26,351 nucleotides of DNA from a virus. The stretch covers positions 1 to 26,351 of the IMG/VR virus record IMGVR_UViG_3300025820_000107; one strand, given 5' to 3'. The notes under the pieces are model-generated. The model was not told the origin of the DNA, made no database searches, and was given only the letters and a program-made list of their open reading frames with translations. The first letter of the stretch is position 1; each line of letters opens with the position of its first letter. Shown here piece by piece: positions 6,992 through 16,191 of this stretch. The translations under genes were made by a program, and so were the position numbers.

Positions 6992-7304
6992 CGTAGAAAG
7001 GGGTTTCTACGTTCAGGGACCTTTCTACACCCCCTTTCTACATCTCTTAACAGTAGTAATAGCAGTTAGTTATATATGTTTTTGTAGAAAGTGTAGAAAG
7101 GTATAGGAATATTACTCACGCATAACCCAATTTTTTTATGCATGCCCTTTATCCAGTGAATTGAAAAAATGAACAGTAAGGGGGAGTAACCTCTGAAACC
7201 TTTCTACACTTTCTACGCCTGCCGCGTAACACCATAAATATCAGTTACTTGCGTTGTAGAAAGGTGCTCTTTGGACATTCTACATTGTAGAAAGGTCTTT
7301 CTAC
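6992..7304. repeat. Iteron-like array of GTAGAAAG / CTTTCTAC, candidate replication origin
   Basis: About twelve copies of GTAGAAAGG or its complement, some truncated, lie in both orientations: forward at 6993, 7084, 7093, 7256 and 7287; reverse at 7004, 7020, 7033, 7199, 7209, 7278 and 7297. Several form pairs: an inverted pair with a 4-base gap at 6992-7011, and direct pairs 9-13 bases apart at 7020/7033, 7084/7093 and 7199/7209. The gap at 7102-7198 is AT-rich (a run of seven T) and has TTATCCAGT at 7149-7157, close to a DnaA box. This fits an origin, a partition site or a multi-site operator. No Rep initiator is recognised next to it. Confidence 0.65.
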
Positions 7305-7400
7305 ATCGGCGGCCTTTGTAACGATTTTACCAGCCAGATGCCGGTTTCTAATCGTTTTGCCTGCGGGATAACAGTTTCGCCGGAATCTGCCGGGCATATA

Positions 7401-7436
7401 AACAAAAAGCCCGCAGAAATGAGTCCACGGGCTTCA
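7401..7436 (-). terminator. Terminator of RloAB operon
   Basis: On the minus strand AAGCCCG, 14 bases, CGGGCTT, then TTTGTTT. It starts 24 bases after the stop of the small third gene and separates the defence operon from the iteron-like region. Confidence 0.75.
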
Positions 7437-7457
7437 AAGGGATATGATTTATGAAAA

Positions 7458-7706
7458 TCAGCGTTCTTTGTTGGACTGAGACAAAATGGAGCCTGCCAGA
7501 GATTTTGTCGTATCGTTGTATTTTGAGCTCTGCAGAACCTTTGATGCGACATCTTCCATCTCCGCACCAGTCTGATGCTTAGATTTTGATTGTGACAGTG
7601 CCGATCCAGCCAAGGATTTCTGGATCTGGGAGGCATTCTGATCTTTGAGAATATCAGAAGCCAATGAAGCGATTTGTGTTGAAGTCTGTTTTTTGTTATT
7701 TGCCAT
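7458..7706 (-). CDS. Small internally duplicated protein, third gene of RloAB operon
   Basis: An 82-residue protein made of two similar halves: an ASLASDIL...KSLAGSALSQS block near the N-terminus and an ASKVLQS...KSLAGSILSQS block near the C-terminus. It is Ser/Gln/Lys-rich, with no signal peptide or membrane segment. The ATG at 7706 (MANNKK) has AGGAG seven bases upstream; the ATG two codons earlier would be only two bases from the Shine-Dalgarno. It starts 17 bases after the RloB stop and is followed by the operon terminator, so it belongs to the defence operon. Small proteins with this repeat are known in bacterial accessory regions, without an assigned function as far as I know. Confidence 0.72.
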   Translation of the reverse strand: MANNKKQTSTQIASLASDILKDQNASQIQKSLAGSALSQSKSKHQTGAEMEDVASKVLQSSKYNDTTKSLAGSILSQSNKER

Positions 7707-7723
7707 TTGCATGTCTCCTGATG

Positions 7724-8329
7724 TTATTGGTTCCTGGGAGATTCCAGTATGTTTTCAACAAGTTTGTAGACGGTCGTTCCTGTTGTGCGCGGCCAGTCAT
7801 CGCACTGAGGGCTGTCCCGTTGTCTGGCTCTCCTGATGGCATCGGCAATCATTGTGTCCGATATTTTTCTTATATCGATGCCTTTGTCGTAACTGGGGAG
7901 ATGACGCTCTAATTTTTGGGAACATATCTGTGAACTGCTGGCACCTCCACCATCCTCAAAATGCAGAAGAAGCCACAATTCGAATTTGGGATTACTGAGT
8001 GCAAATCCATAATTATCAGCCTGCTGGGACCATTGATGTATCTGTGACAATTGTTCGTCAGTCCATTGGTCCTTGTCGACCACCAGCCATGCTTCATCCG
8101 ACTTTTTCAAACCTTCCTTTTTCAGGTGGTTTTCCATTCTGGCAAGCACCTGAGGCGGCGAGCTGTCGTGTTTACCCTTGAGACAATTCACTCGAATAAC
8201 GGAATTCTGATCGTTGAATACAGCAAAGTACTGCGGCTCTGTCTTAATGCCTTCAACAGCTAAAATGAACATCTTCCGATAACGGCGTTCACCCAGCGGC
8301 CGACTGAATTTTCTTCTTTTGGGAGGCAT
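7724..8329 (-). CDS. RloB / AbiLii-family nuclease-like protein
   Basis: A 201-residue protein of the RloB family, paired in AbiL-type abortive-infection systems with an AAA ATPase. TOPRIM-like acidic residues are visible: E26 in AVEGIKTEP and D85/D87 in VVDKDQW. The family signature NPKFELWLLLHFED spans about residues 113-126. The N-terminus is very basic (PPKRRKFSR). RloB is thought to be the toxic effector, probably acting on nucleic acid. The ATG shares its A with the TGA of the ATPase gene, so translation is coupled. Here it would protect the lysogen from other phages. The precise system subtype cannot be set from sequence alone. Confidence 0.85.
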   Translation of the reverse strand: MPPKRRKFSRPLGERRYRKMFILAVEGIKTEPQYFAVFNDQNSVIRVNCLKGKHDSSPPQVLARMENHLKKEGLKKSDEAWLVVDKDQWTDEQLSQIHQWSQQADNYGFALSNPKFELWLLLHFEDGGGASSSQICSQKLERHLPSYDKGIDIRKISDTMIADAIRRARQRDSPQCDDWPRTTGTTVYKLVENILESPRNQ

Positions 8330-9657
8330 CAGTCATCCTCCCTTTGATTAGTCAGGGCGTTACTCAACAGTATTCGGGGCACACCTCCCAACCTTCCTTG
8401 GAGATAGCTTTTGCGGATATCCTTATCATACCGGACATCTTTATAATCGCTGAATGAAAGAAGATCGGAGCTGCCCTTGCGGTTCCTTTCGGCTACCCAC
8501 ATTTCATCCCGCCGGAAAAGCCCCTGATCCATCAGAAGAACATCGTGGGTGGTTATCAACAATTGCGCCCGGCTGTCAGTGCTACAGTTCGCCAGATATG
8601 CTTCGATCAATTGCCGTGTCAGCAGGGAGTGAAGACTGCGGTCAACCTCATCGATGACATACACTTTTTTGGAACTGGTGGCCGAGACTTCAAGAAATGC
8701 CGGTAGCAGGTCGATTACCCTTTGTGAGCCGTCCGATTCCTGGCGGATGTCAAATTTGGCTTCGGTTCCGTCGCTTCTTGAATGAAATGTGACCAGCTTT
8801 TTGGCAACAAGTTCACCAGCTTTCCTTGTAATGATAAACCGCTCGTTTGTCGGCGAAGCGAGAAAGCGGATGGTCATGCCCTCCTTGACGTCTTCCTGTA
8901 GCTTGCTTTTGAGGCTTTCCGGAAAAGGGATGTTTTCAAAGGGAATTTCCTCTCCGCCCAGATGGGAAATTCCGGTATCGAGCTGTGGCAGCATCTCATT
9001 CATGGTGCTGTACAGAGGATGGCCTTCATCAAGAAAATGTTCAAACGGTTCAAATCTTGAATCTGGAGCGATCAACTCCAGAGTATCCTTGAACCAGTCA
9101 TAAACAGGCCGAAAAATATCAACCTTCTGAGACACCGAATTTGTGAGAAATAACTGATTGTCCCTCGTTCCTTTAAACGCAAAATGCAGGAATTGATCCT
9201 TGGCGAGGCTTGGGTCAAAATTCGGGGTGTCTCCCTGCCGATCGTATAAAATCTTCTCGCTGGTACTGGTGATTTGGACCAGCTTTTCGTGGGTAACCGT
9301 CTTTCGGGTTACAGCAAAGCTGAATTCATAGATAATTTCATCAATCAGCAATTCCAGCTTGAAGCGAGAGGGCTTTTCGATGCTGGCACTGTCCAGTCGA
9401 TATGGTTCAACGGGAATCAGACTATCTGGCCCGCTACCTCTGAGGACCAATCCTTTGACAAAACTCAACGCCTTGAAAAAATTGGTCTTCCCGGATGCAT
9501 TGCCTCCATAGATCGCAGCAACCGGCAAAATTCTTGTCTGATATTTGGCCACTTTGGGAACTCGCTCTCCATGCTGCCTTTCTCTGCTGGCAACCATGGA
9601 AAAGGAGACCGAGTCCCGAAAGGACATCCAGTTTTCAATTGAAAAACTTATTATCAT
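8329..9657 (-). CDS. AAA/ABC-type ATPase of RloA / AbiLi family
   Basis: A 442-residue SMC/ABC-like ATPase. The N-terminus IENWMSFRD is typical of AAA_21 and OLD-like ATPases. Walker A is GGNASGKT (51-58), the signature-like segment ESDGSQR lies near 307-313, Walker B is VYVIDEVD (332-339), and an H-loop follows in [12 protein letters not shown] near 373. Such ATPases hold a partner nuclease in check and sense infection; the partner RloB follows with a one-base overlap. AGGAG lies eight bases before the ATG, and a near-consensus sigma70 promoter at 9701-9729 gives independent expression. Its base-level setting as a separate unit with its own promoter and terminator marks it as a phage-carried moron. 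Confidence 0.88.
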   Translation of the reverse strand: MIISFSIENWMSFRDSVSFSMVASRERQHGERVPKVAKYQTRILPVAAIYGGNASGKTNFFKALSFVKGLVLRGSGPDSLIPVEPYRLDSASIEKPSRFKLELLIDEIIYEFSFAVTRKTVTHEKLVQITSTSEKILYDRQGDTPNFDPSLAKDQFLHFAFKGTRDNQLFLTNSVSQKVDIFRPVYDWFKDTLELIAPDSRFEPFEHFLDEGHPLYSTMNEMLPQLDTGISHLGGEEIPFENIPFPESLKSKLQEDVKEGMTIRFLASPTNERFIITRKAGELVAKKLVTFHSRSDGTEAKFDIRQESDGSQRVIDLLPAFLEVSATSSKKVYVIDEVDRSLHSLLTRQLIEAYLANCSTDSRAQLLITTHDVLLMDQGLFRRDEMWVAERNRKGSSDLLSFSDYKDVRYDKDIRKSYLQGRLGGVPRILLSNALTNQREDD

Positions 9658-9700
9658 TATATAGTCTCCTTGTGAGAAATTTGCTCATTAAACACCATCC

Positions 9701-9729
9701 AATATATGCATATTGCCGAGTATTGTCAA
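9701..9729 (-). promoter_or_regulatory. Sigma70 promoter of RloAB operon
   Basis: On the minus strand TTGACA (9729-9724), a 17-base spacer, TATATT (9706-9701). This is nearly consensus and 44 bases upstream of the ATPase ATG, which explains how the defence genes could be expressed in a lysogen. Confidence 0.85.
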
Positions 9730-9730
9730 G

Positions 9731-9758
9731 TTGAATGAGAAATTTTCTCTTTATTCAA
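9731..9758. promoter_or_regulatory. Nested palindrome next to RloAB -35 box
   Basis: TTGAAT...ATTCAA encloses GAGAAA-T-TTTCTC, a two-tier inverted repeat ending one base before the RloAB -35 box and two bases after the primase stop. It lacks a T-tract on the minus strand, so an operator for the defence operon seems more likely than a terminator of the replication operon. Confidence 0.45.
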
Positions 9759-9760
9759 GA

Positions 9761-12700
9761 TTAAACTGAGCGGATGGTGTAGAGCTTTGTTCCATAGCGT
9801 TTCTGGCTGATGACAACATCAAATCCAGCCTCGCGGATGGTTTCAAGGTCGTTGGCAAAGCGCTGGGCAAACTGCCTCGATGAGTCCATTTCAAACCGGA
9901 GGCCAAAATCTCTGGCCACACGTTTGAGCGCCACAAACAGCTCCCGGGACAATACCTCCTTGAGGCAGCCGTCTTCTTCAAGCTGCACCTGATAGCGGGC
10001 AACGAACTCCTGAATGTGGTCCACCCTGCGATCGTTGTACATGTCTTTCCGGTCGGCCTCAACGGCTGTTCGCCATGCTTTGAACAATGTCGAGAGCGCC
10101 GTTGCGGTGTGATTGGAATCCCGGGCGGTTTCACGACTGGTCTGGTTGATGGTCTGGATCTGCTGTTTGAAAGCCGGTGTCAGAGTCGACATTCCCTGTT
10201 CGATCTGATCCTGAGACGATCCGGCCAGCAGCATCAAATACATCAGGCTGAGGTATTCGTTGCAGCGCCTTTTATCATGGTTGCCGAGAGCTTCATGCAG
10301 CAGCTTCATTGCCTGTGTTCGCATGCCCTCCTTCATCATGGCCAGCACCTCGCTGGTTCTTTTCATCAGGGCGGAAATAATCAGATCCCGGTTCCGCTGT
10401 ATGGCGGCAATGACATCCGATTCAATGAAACAATCGTTGCCCTGATTATCAATATCGAAATTGACGACAAAGCTCCGGGATTGAATTTCGGAAAGCTCAC
10501 CGCAAAGCGGTTCGATGCCGGTTGTGTTGAGCAGACATTTGGTCCGTTCGGTCACGGTTTCACTGTCGGTGCCGCTTTTGCGCTTCTCCTTAGCAATTCC
10601 GGTGATACTGGTAAGCATGAATGTGGTCAGTTCCTCGCTCATTTGCCGAACCTCAATGTTGTCAAGGACGATAAGCGGGTTCTGGGAACCATCAGTGTAA
10701 TTGGCTGCATCGGTGGCTTTCTTGTGCTGAGGTTCGCCGTAAAGCAGCGCTGAAATAATTTTGCTGGCTGTTGTTTTCCCTGAACCGGCCGATCCTTCAA
10801 AGCGTGTCATGGGCCGGGTGCCGGAAAAATCAATCAGCAGAAAACAGGTCAGCCATGATAAAATCAGAAAGCGGTCCCCCTGCGAGCAGGTCATATTGTT
10901 GATCAGAAGATCGACCAGCAGTTTGTCGGCTTCCTCCGGCGAGGCATCCTTGAGAAACTTCAACGGCTTCATCTTGCGGGAGCCGTCCAGAATAATTCCA
11001 TCGGCGTTTCCACCGTTTTTTAGGATCTCGATGCCGTCAGGTGTAATCCGAGCAATCTCATGGTCCTGATTGTTCAGATTGAAGTAAACCGTGAAATTGG
11101 AAATATCCGAATGGAGCCAAGAGAAATGATCACGGACCTGACCGCGAATCATAGCCAGACTGGGTAACACCTCAAAAAAAATGCGACCACCATTGGAAGT
11201 GGGAACCATGCCTGTATGCTTGTAGAGCATGGCTGCATACTGCCTTTTGCGCCCCCGATCGGGTGAATCCATCCAGTAGATGGAGTTGTCGAAATACATG
11301 AACGGCTCGCCGGTCTGGGTGTAAAAAAACTGGGCTCCGTTGGCCGAAAACCAGTCATAAGCAGCTTCGGCTGCAGCGGTGTAATCCGGTGCGCCATTTT
11401 CAATTTCTGTATCGATCAATACTTCATCGACGCGACCACGGCATGAGCCAGGCGGTGATCCGCTGAGACGCTTGGCCTTCTTCTTTTCCTTTTTGGCATT
11501 GTCTCTTCGGTTCTGTTGAACAGAACGAACCTGTTCTTTCAGCGTCGCCATTGGAACTGATTTACCAAGGCGTTCCTGAACCAGTTTCAGCAGGCGACTT
11601 TGCTCCAGTGGTGAGTGGGCTGAAATTTCGGCCAGAACCGGCTCGAGCTGGCGATTTCTTTCTTCCTCCGGGGCATCCTCAGGCAGGCTTTGAATACCGA
11701 ACTCCACCGGCGTAAAGGCCGCTGACAGCAGCTCCTGAAATTCGGCTTTGCCATTGCCCGATGCAAAGAAGTCGTTTACATCAATCTTGGCGTTGGCCAA
11801 CAGCGTTTCGGCATCCCGGATTTCCTCGGCAGAATGGCCTTCGAGCAATTTGGCCAGTTCCCGGGGACCGACAGCCGCCGTCATATTGAACCGCTCCTGC
11901 AGTTCCTGACGTGCCTGCTGCTGGGGCTCATTCAGTGGAATGGTGACCAGCTTCGTATCAATCTTGTGTTCGGCCAGCGTGCGAGCTGTCTGCAAGGCTC
12001 CCTTGAGTCCGGCCTCCGAGATTTCATTATCCTGACAGATATAGACGGTCTTGAGTCCGCGCATCTTCGGAACCAGACGCTCCCAGTCTGCGGCTCTGAT
12101 TCTTACCGTCACAGGAGAAAGCGCCGGGAATCCCTGTTGCATCAGAGCGATGCAATCCGTCACGCCTTCGGTAATGATGATGTGATCCGGCTTGCCCAGC
12201 AGGCAGTCCTCATTGAACAACACCGCGTTATTGATGAACCGGCCAATATAAGGACGTTGATGTTCATCGTGAACCGGAAGCTTTTTATACTTTCCCTGTT
12301 CCCAGTTTGCATCTGGTGTCAATGGTGTCTTGCGGCCGATCATGAACACCACGCGGCCACGGCTCCAGTATGGGAAGATGATGCGTTTTTCAAAAAACGG
12401 ATTCAATCCGTCCTGACTGGTCGGGCGAAAGGCTCCTGTGGCGGAAAGCTCCCGTTTGCTGAAGCCATGATCGCCGGAGCGCAGGGCAGCAATGACACCG
12501 GACTCATTGTCGGCAAAACCGATCAACAGGTCGTCGATGGTCTCATCGCTGATGGCGTATTTTTCTTTCAGCCAGGTCAGCGCCTCCTGATTTTCCTTGA
12601 GCCGCTGGTGATAGTAGCGGGCCAGCTCGGTCAGGGCATCTTTGACCCGGATCTCAAACGAGCGATCATTCTCCGTCTGCTCCAAGCGTTCCTGCGTGAG

Positions 12701-13060
12701 GCCGTAACGTGACAACGGCGGCATCTCGGCTTTCCCTGCAAGAAAATCACGGGCCTGCCGATGGCTGTCGGGCATGGGACCGGATTGCCCGGCGGTGACC
12801 GTACCCGATTGAATAAACTCAACGAGCTGGAGGACATCACCACCCACACCGCAGCCGAAGCAATACCAGCCCTGTTTGTCGAGCATCACATGAAGTGAGC
12901 GATGGGACTGACTCTGGTGATGCGGGCAATCGCACTGGAGCCGCTGCCGGGATTCCTGTGTGATCCTTCCGGCCAGAAGATCCCTTGCCACATCACCAAT
13001 ATCGAGCTCGGTTATCAGGCGGTAGTATTCTCTGACATTATTTGAACCGCCCATGCTCAT
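9761..13060 (-). CDS. Primase fused to helicase-like ATPase
   Basis: A 1099-residue replication protein. Residues 43-70 form a DnaG-type zinc finger (CPHH...CFGC: C45, H48, C67, C70), so it can contact the template. A TOPRIM primase core follows, with the glutamate in ITEGVTD (about 297-303) and QDNE near 343-346. After a charged linker (about 515-540) comes a P-loop ATPase with Walker A GSAGSGKTT (756-764) and Walker B-like LIVLDNIE. The order primase-ATPase matches phage primase-helicases, although the ATPase does not look like a classical DnaB. The ATG at 13060 overlaps the upstream helicase stop (ATGA); a second ATG follows two codons later. It is the last gene of the replication operon. 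Confidence 0.85.
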   Translation of the reverse strand: MSMGGSNNVREYYRLITELDIGDVARDLLAGRITQESRQRLQCDCPHHQSQSHRSLHVMLDKQGWYCFGCGVGGDVLQLVEFIQSGTVTAGQSGPMPDSHRQARDFLAGKAEMPPLSRYGLTQERLEQTENDRSFEIRVKDALTELARYYHQRLKENQEALTWLKEKYAISDETIDDLLIGFADNESGVIAALRSGDHGFSKRELSATGAFRPTSQDGLNPFFEKRIIFPYWSRGRVVFMIGRKTPLTPDANWEQGKYKKLPVHDEHQRPYIGRFINNAVLFNEDCLLGKPDHIIITEGVTDCIALMQQGFPALSPVTVRIRAADWERLVPKMRGLKTVYICQDNEISEAGLKGALQTARTLAEHKIDTKLVTIPLNEPQQQARQELQERFNMTAAVGPRELAKLLEGHSAEEIRDAETLLANAKIDVNDFFASGNGKAEFQELLSAAFTPVEFGIQSLPEDAPEEERNRQLEPVLAEISAHSPLEQSRLLKLVQERLGKSVPMATLKEQVRSVQQNRRDNAKKEKKKAKRLSGSPPGSCRGRVDEVLIDTEIENGAPDYTAAAEAAYDWFSANGAQFFYTQTGEPFMYFDNSIYWMDSPDRGRKRQYAAMLYKHTGMVPTSNGGRIFFEVLPSLAMIRGQVRDHFSWLHSDISNFTVYFNLNNQDHEIARITPDGIEILKNGGNADGIILDGSRKMKPLKFLKDASPEEADKLLVDLLINNMTCSQGDRFLILSWLTCFLLIDFSGTRPMTRFEGSAGSGKTTASKIISALLYGEPQHKKATDAANYTDGSQNPLIVLDNIEVRQMSEELTTFMLTSITGIAKEKRKSGTDSETVTERTKCLLNTTGIEPLCGELSEIQSRSFVVNFDIDNQGNDCFIESDVIAAIQRNRDLIISALMKRTSEVLAMMKEGMRTQAMKLLHEALGNHDKRRCNEYLSLMYLMLLAGSSQDQIEQGMSTLTPAFKQQIQTINQTSRETARDSNHTATALSTLFKAWRTAVEADRKDMYNDRRVDHIQEFVARYQVQLEEDGCLKEVLSRELFVALKRVARDFGLRFEMDSSRQFAQRFANDLETIREAGFDVVISQKRYGTKLYTIRSV

Positions 13061-15279
13061 AATGACCCCGCACAAGCTGACTGCTCTTCAGGGCAATTCA
13101 TATTGTTCAACAGAATGGAGAGAAAGGTCTTGCGGTCATCCACCTGACATTTCTTGGCGCAATTACGGATGCCCCAGCGGTCCCCCAGCACAATCGCAGT
13201 CTTGCGGGCACGGGTCACGCCGGTGTACAGCAGGTTGCGGTGATGCATGAACGAATGCGCCTTGTGGACCACCACGACAGCGCAGGGAAACTCCGATCCC
13301 TGGGTTTTGTGGATTGTCAGCGCATAGGCCAGCTGGATGTCCTGAAGGTTCGGTGAGCCTTTTTCAATCTCAACCGCCACACCCTCGAAATCAATCAACA
13401 GCGTGCCGTTGGGCAGTACATCGACCACATGACCGATAGCACCGTTCATCACGTTCAGGTCATAGTTGTTGCGGGTCTGAATGACCTTGTCGTGTTTCAA
13501 AAATGGCGACCGGCGGCCGGGTTGTGTTTCCGGAACATTCACATTCCAGAGACGCTTCTGGATAAGCCGCTGGAGGTCCTCATTGAGTGATTTGGTTCCC
13601 ATCGGCCCCTTGTGCGTCGGGGTCAACACCTGTACGTCCTTGATCAAATCAAAGCCAAGGGCATCGAGCCGCTTGTCAAAGAGGTCCAGCAGGAAATTGC
13701 GGGCGGCACCCGGATCGGTGAACTGATCCGCCAGATACCAGTCCCGGCATCCCTGTGTGCTTGCATCACTGGTCTTTCTGACTTCTCCTTTGAGAATAGC
13801 GGTGCTGTTTTCCTTCAGTACACCAGCCTGCCTGACCACCTTATCCAGAATGACCGTGGGGATGGCATTCGAGTGGATCAGATCCCGAAGGATATTCCCC
13901 GGTCCGACCGGCGGCAGCTGGTTGTGGTCACCCACAATGACAATGGCTGTTCTGGCAAAGTCGACCGCATTGAAAAGGTGCCAAGCCAACGGAACATCCA
14001 CCATGGAAAATTCATCGATGATCAGGATGTCTGCGTCGATGGGATTGTTGCTGTCCTTGGAAAAGGACTTGCCGTCATAGCCAAGTAGGCGATGGATGGT
14101 GGTTCCGGTGCGACCACTCACTTCCTCGAGCCGCTTGGCCGCTTTGCCTGTAGGCGCGGAAAGAACAACCTCCAGATCGCACTCTTCACATACCGCGTTG
14201 ATGACCGATACGGTGTAGCTCTTACCCGATCCGGCTCCACCGGATATCAGGCTGATGGAGTGCTGCAAAGCGGAGTGAACCGCTTCGAGCTGCTTTTCAT
14301 TGAGCGTTTCAGCCTGACGCAGAATCAGCTTCTGCAGATTGCGGGTCGATTTGAAATGAGGGTTCGAGGCATCTGCCTTGGTGAAAATGGCGGCGATGTC
14401 CTGTTCCATTTTCAGGATATCGGAAAGCGCCACCAGAAAACGTCCCGCGTGTGATTCACAGGAGAGCAGTCTTTCGCTGATCAGGTTGTCCAGCGATGCT
14501 TCGATACGGATGCGGCTGTCCAGATTATCCATCACCAAAAGCAGGTTGGCCTGATCAACAAGGTCCTCGTATTCGACCCAGCAGTTTCCCTGATCCAGTG
14601 CCTCGTGCATACAGTACTGGATACCGGCACGGATTCTTGGTGTGTGGTCTTTGGGCGTGCCCAGTTTGCGGGCAATCTTGTCGACCTTCTTGAAGCCGAA
14701 TCCCCGCAGTTCCCGGATGAGGATGTAAGGATCGGCTTTTAGGATCTCCAGACAGTTGCCGCCCAGCTTATCGACCAGCGTGGTCACCTGATGATGGGTC
14801 AACCCAAAAGCGGAAAGCCAAGCCAGAACGGCATTGACGCTGCGGTTTTTGCACCATTCCTCCTTCAGACGATTGGCGGCATCGAGGGAAATTCTGGCTT
14901 TTGAAGCAATAAGCTCCGGTGATTCAATCAGAGTCTCCTCAAATGAATCACCGAACTCTTCGACTATAAGGCGGGCTTTGGCTGGACCAATCCCTTTGAT
15001 GTCCGGGTGATTGGCCAGATAGTGAATCAATCCTTCCGGGTTCAGATCAAGATCGTGCTCCATGGCATCGACCTTGAACTGACGACCATATTTCGGATGG
15101 GTGGCCCACGTCCCCAAAAGGACCACGGGCTTATTTTCACGGGCAAACAGGTTTCCGGCAAACTGGATTTCCTCTCCGGTGGCGGTGAGTAAACGGCCTG
15201 CTGAAAACTTTGGCCCGGCATAATAAACTCTCTCTATTCTTCCCCGGAGTTTTGCCGGGGAGTTTGTTTTTCTTGGCAT
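13057..15279 (-). CDS. RecD2-like SF1B DNA helicase
   Basis: A 740-residue helicase related to RecD2/YrrC. The N-terminal domain has tandem helix-hairpin-helix motifs (DIKGIGPAKARLIVEEFG, 93-110; FGFKKVDKIARKLG near 195). The motor follows: Walker A GGAGSGKS (347-354), APTGKAAKRL (375-384), Walker B IDEFSMVD (421-428), GDHNQLPPVG, ALTIHKTQGSEF and the final LLYTGVTRARK motif. It is likely to unwind DNA 5' to 3' during phage replication or recombination. The start has GGAGG eight bases upstream, inside the 3' end of the ERCC4 nuclease gene, so the two overlap by 46 bases. The length matches the family. Confidence 0.92.
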   Translation of the reverse strand: MPRKTNSPAKLRGRIERVYYAGPKFSAGRLLTATGEEIQFAGNLFARENKPVVLLGTWATHPKYGRQFKVDAMEHDLDLNPEGLIHYLANHPDIKGIGPAKARLIVEEFGDSFEETLIESPELIASKARISLDAANRLKEEWCKNRSVNAVLAWLSAFGLTHHQVTTLVDKLGGNCLEILKADPYILIRELRGFGFKKVDKIARKLGTPKDHTPRIRAGIQYCMHEALDQGNCWVEYEDLVDQANLLLVMDNLDSRIRIEASLDNLISERLLSCESHAGRFLVALSDILKMEQDIAAIFTKADASNPHFKSTRNLQKLILRQAETLNEKQLEAVHSALQHSISLISGGAGSGKSYTVSVINAVCEECDLEVVLSAPTGKAAKRLEEVSGRTGTTIHRLLGYDGKSFSKDSNNPIDADILIIDEFSMVDVPLAWHLFNAVDFARTAIVIVGDHNQLPPVGPGNILRDLIHSNAIPTVILDKVVRQAGVLKENSTAILKGEVRKTSDASTQGCRDWYLADQFTDPGAARNFLLDLFDKRLDALGFDLIKDVQVLTPTHKGPMGTKSLNEDLQRLIQKRLWNVNVPETQPGRRSPFLKHDKVIQTRNNYDLNVMNGAIGHVVDVLPNGTLLIDFEGVAVEIEKGSPNLQDIQLAYALTIHKTQGSEFPCAVVVVHKAHSFMHHRNLLYTGVTRARKTAIVLGDRWGIRNCAKKCQVDDRKTFLSILLNNMNCPEEQSACAGSL

Positions 15280-15704
15280 TGAGCGAACCTCCGGTGAAAG
15301 CGCATTAAAAACTCTTCAACAAACCGGCAGGCTGCCTGACGGTCTGAACAGAAATAAACGGGCACACCGAATTCGATGATGATGGAGGCAATTGTTCCTA
15401 TGAGGGCGTTTGGATGGGCGTCGCTTTGGTAGCAGGCACCGAGAACATCCCGGTAATTGGCTTCAACAACGACACATGCCGCGTCATAATGCCGGAGCTT
15501 TTCCAGCTCCTTGTGAAAACGCTTTCGGCCTCGGATGACAGTGGAGACAAAATCCGCCATGGACTTCCTTTCCACCGCCACCCGGGTCTCGAATCCCTCG
15601 ATGGAGTAATCTCCTGCCGGGAGGGCCTTGCGGATTGATGCGACAGCTTCCGAGTCAAATCCGTAAGGCTCCTGTTCCCGGGTATCAACGACAACGGTAA
15701 CCAT
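15234..15704 (-). CDS. ERCC4-domain nuclease
   Basis: A 156-residue protein of the XPF/Mus81 nuclease fold. Visible motifs are VDTREQEP (6-13), GDYS (31-34) and the catalytic VERKS (44-48), followed by a basic segment (RGRKRFHKELEKL). Such enzymes cut branched or flap DNA. The ATG at 15704 was chosen because GAGG lies six bases upstream; in-frame ATG and TTG codons two and four codons earlier lack proper spacing. It begins nine bases after the SSB-like gene's stop and overlaps the RecD2-like gene, so these recombination genes are tightly coupled. Confidence 0.85.
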   Translation of the reverse strand: MVTVVVDTREQEPYGFDSEAVASIRKALPAGDYSIEGFETRVAVERKSMADFVSTVIRGRKRFHKELEKLRHYDAACVVVEANYRDVLGACYQSDAHPNALIGTIASIIIEFGVPVYFCSDRQAACRFVEEFLMRFHRRFAQCQEKQTPRQNSGEE

Positions 15705-15712
15705 GCCCATCC

Positions 15713-16186
15713 TCAAAACGGAATCATGTCGTCTACATCGTGACCGGTCGACGGTGCTGCGACATCTTCATCCGAAAGCACAATCCGGCGGTTGAAATAG
15801 ATGTTCTCGAATTCGTTTTTCGTGCGTTTGGTCACCTCGAGCCCGACATCCAGAAGGGTTTCCAGTTTGCCCGGGAGGTCAGAAAGTTTGTCCATCTGAA
15901 GGCCGCAGGTATAGAGATCCTGCTTGAGCCATTTCACATTGTCCTTGCTGGCAATGACGTTGTTGCGCCAGAGCAGCCGACCTTTGTGTGTGGGTCCCAG
16001 AATCTTCAGCGCCCACTTGAGCATGGGGTTGCCGGAAGTTTCCGAGCGGGTCAGCTCCACGCGATCGACCTTGACCTGATACTTCCCGTCGGGAACAGCC
16101 TCAAAGTCCTTTTCTTCAACATCTGCAGTGACAAAATCATCGTCGAACTGCGCCAGATCCATGGTATCGTCGTTATTCCAACTCAT
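15713..16186 (-). CDS. DUF669-family, SSB-like protein
   Basis: A 157-residue acidic protein resembling phage DUF669 proteins: EAVPDGKYQVKVDRVELTRSETSG, then a TSGNPMLKWALKIL core and a final acidic tail. The C-terminus DVDDMIPF closely mimics the last residues of bacterial single-stranded-DNA-binding protein (DDDIPF), which recruit helicases, primases and nucleases. It probably coats single-stranded DNA and recruits operon partners. AAGGAG lies before the ATG, and the gene starts five bases after the RecA-like ATPase gene. DUF669 members commonly sit beside Sak4-like ATPases, as here. Confidence 0.8.
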   Translation of the reverse strand: MSWNNDDTMDLAQFDDDFVTADVEEKDFEAVPDGKYQVKVDRVELTRSETSGNPMLKWALKILGPTHKGRLLWRNNVIASKDNVKWLKQDLYTCGLQMDKLSDLPGKLETLLDVGLEVTKRTKNEFENIYFNRRIVLSDEDVAAPSTGHDVDDMIPF

Positions 16187-16191
16187 AGTTA

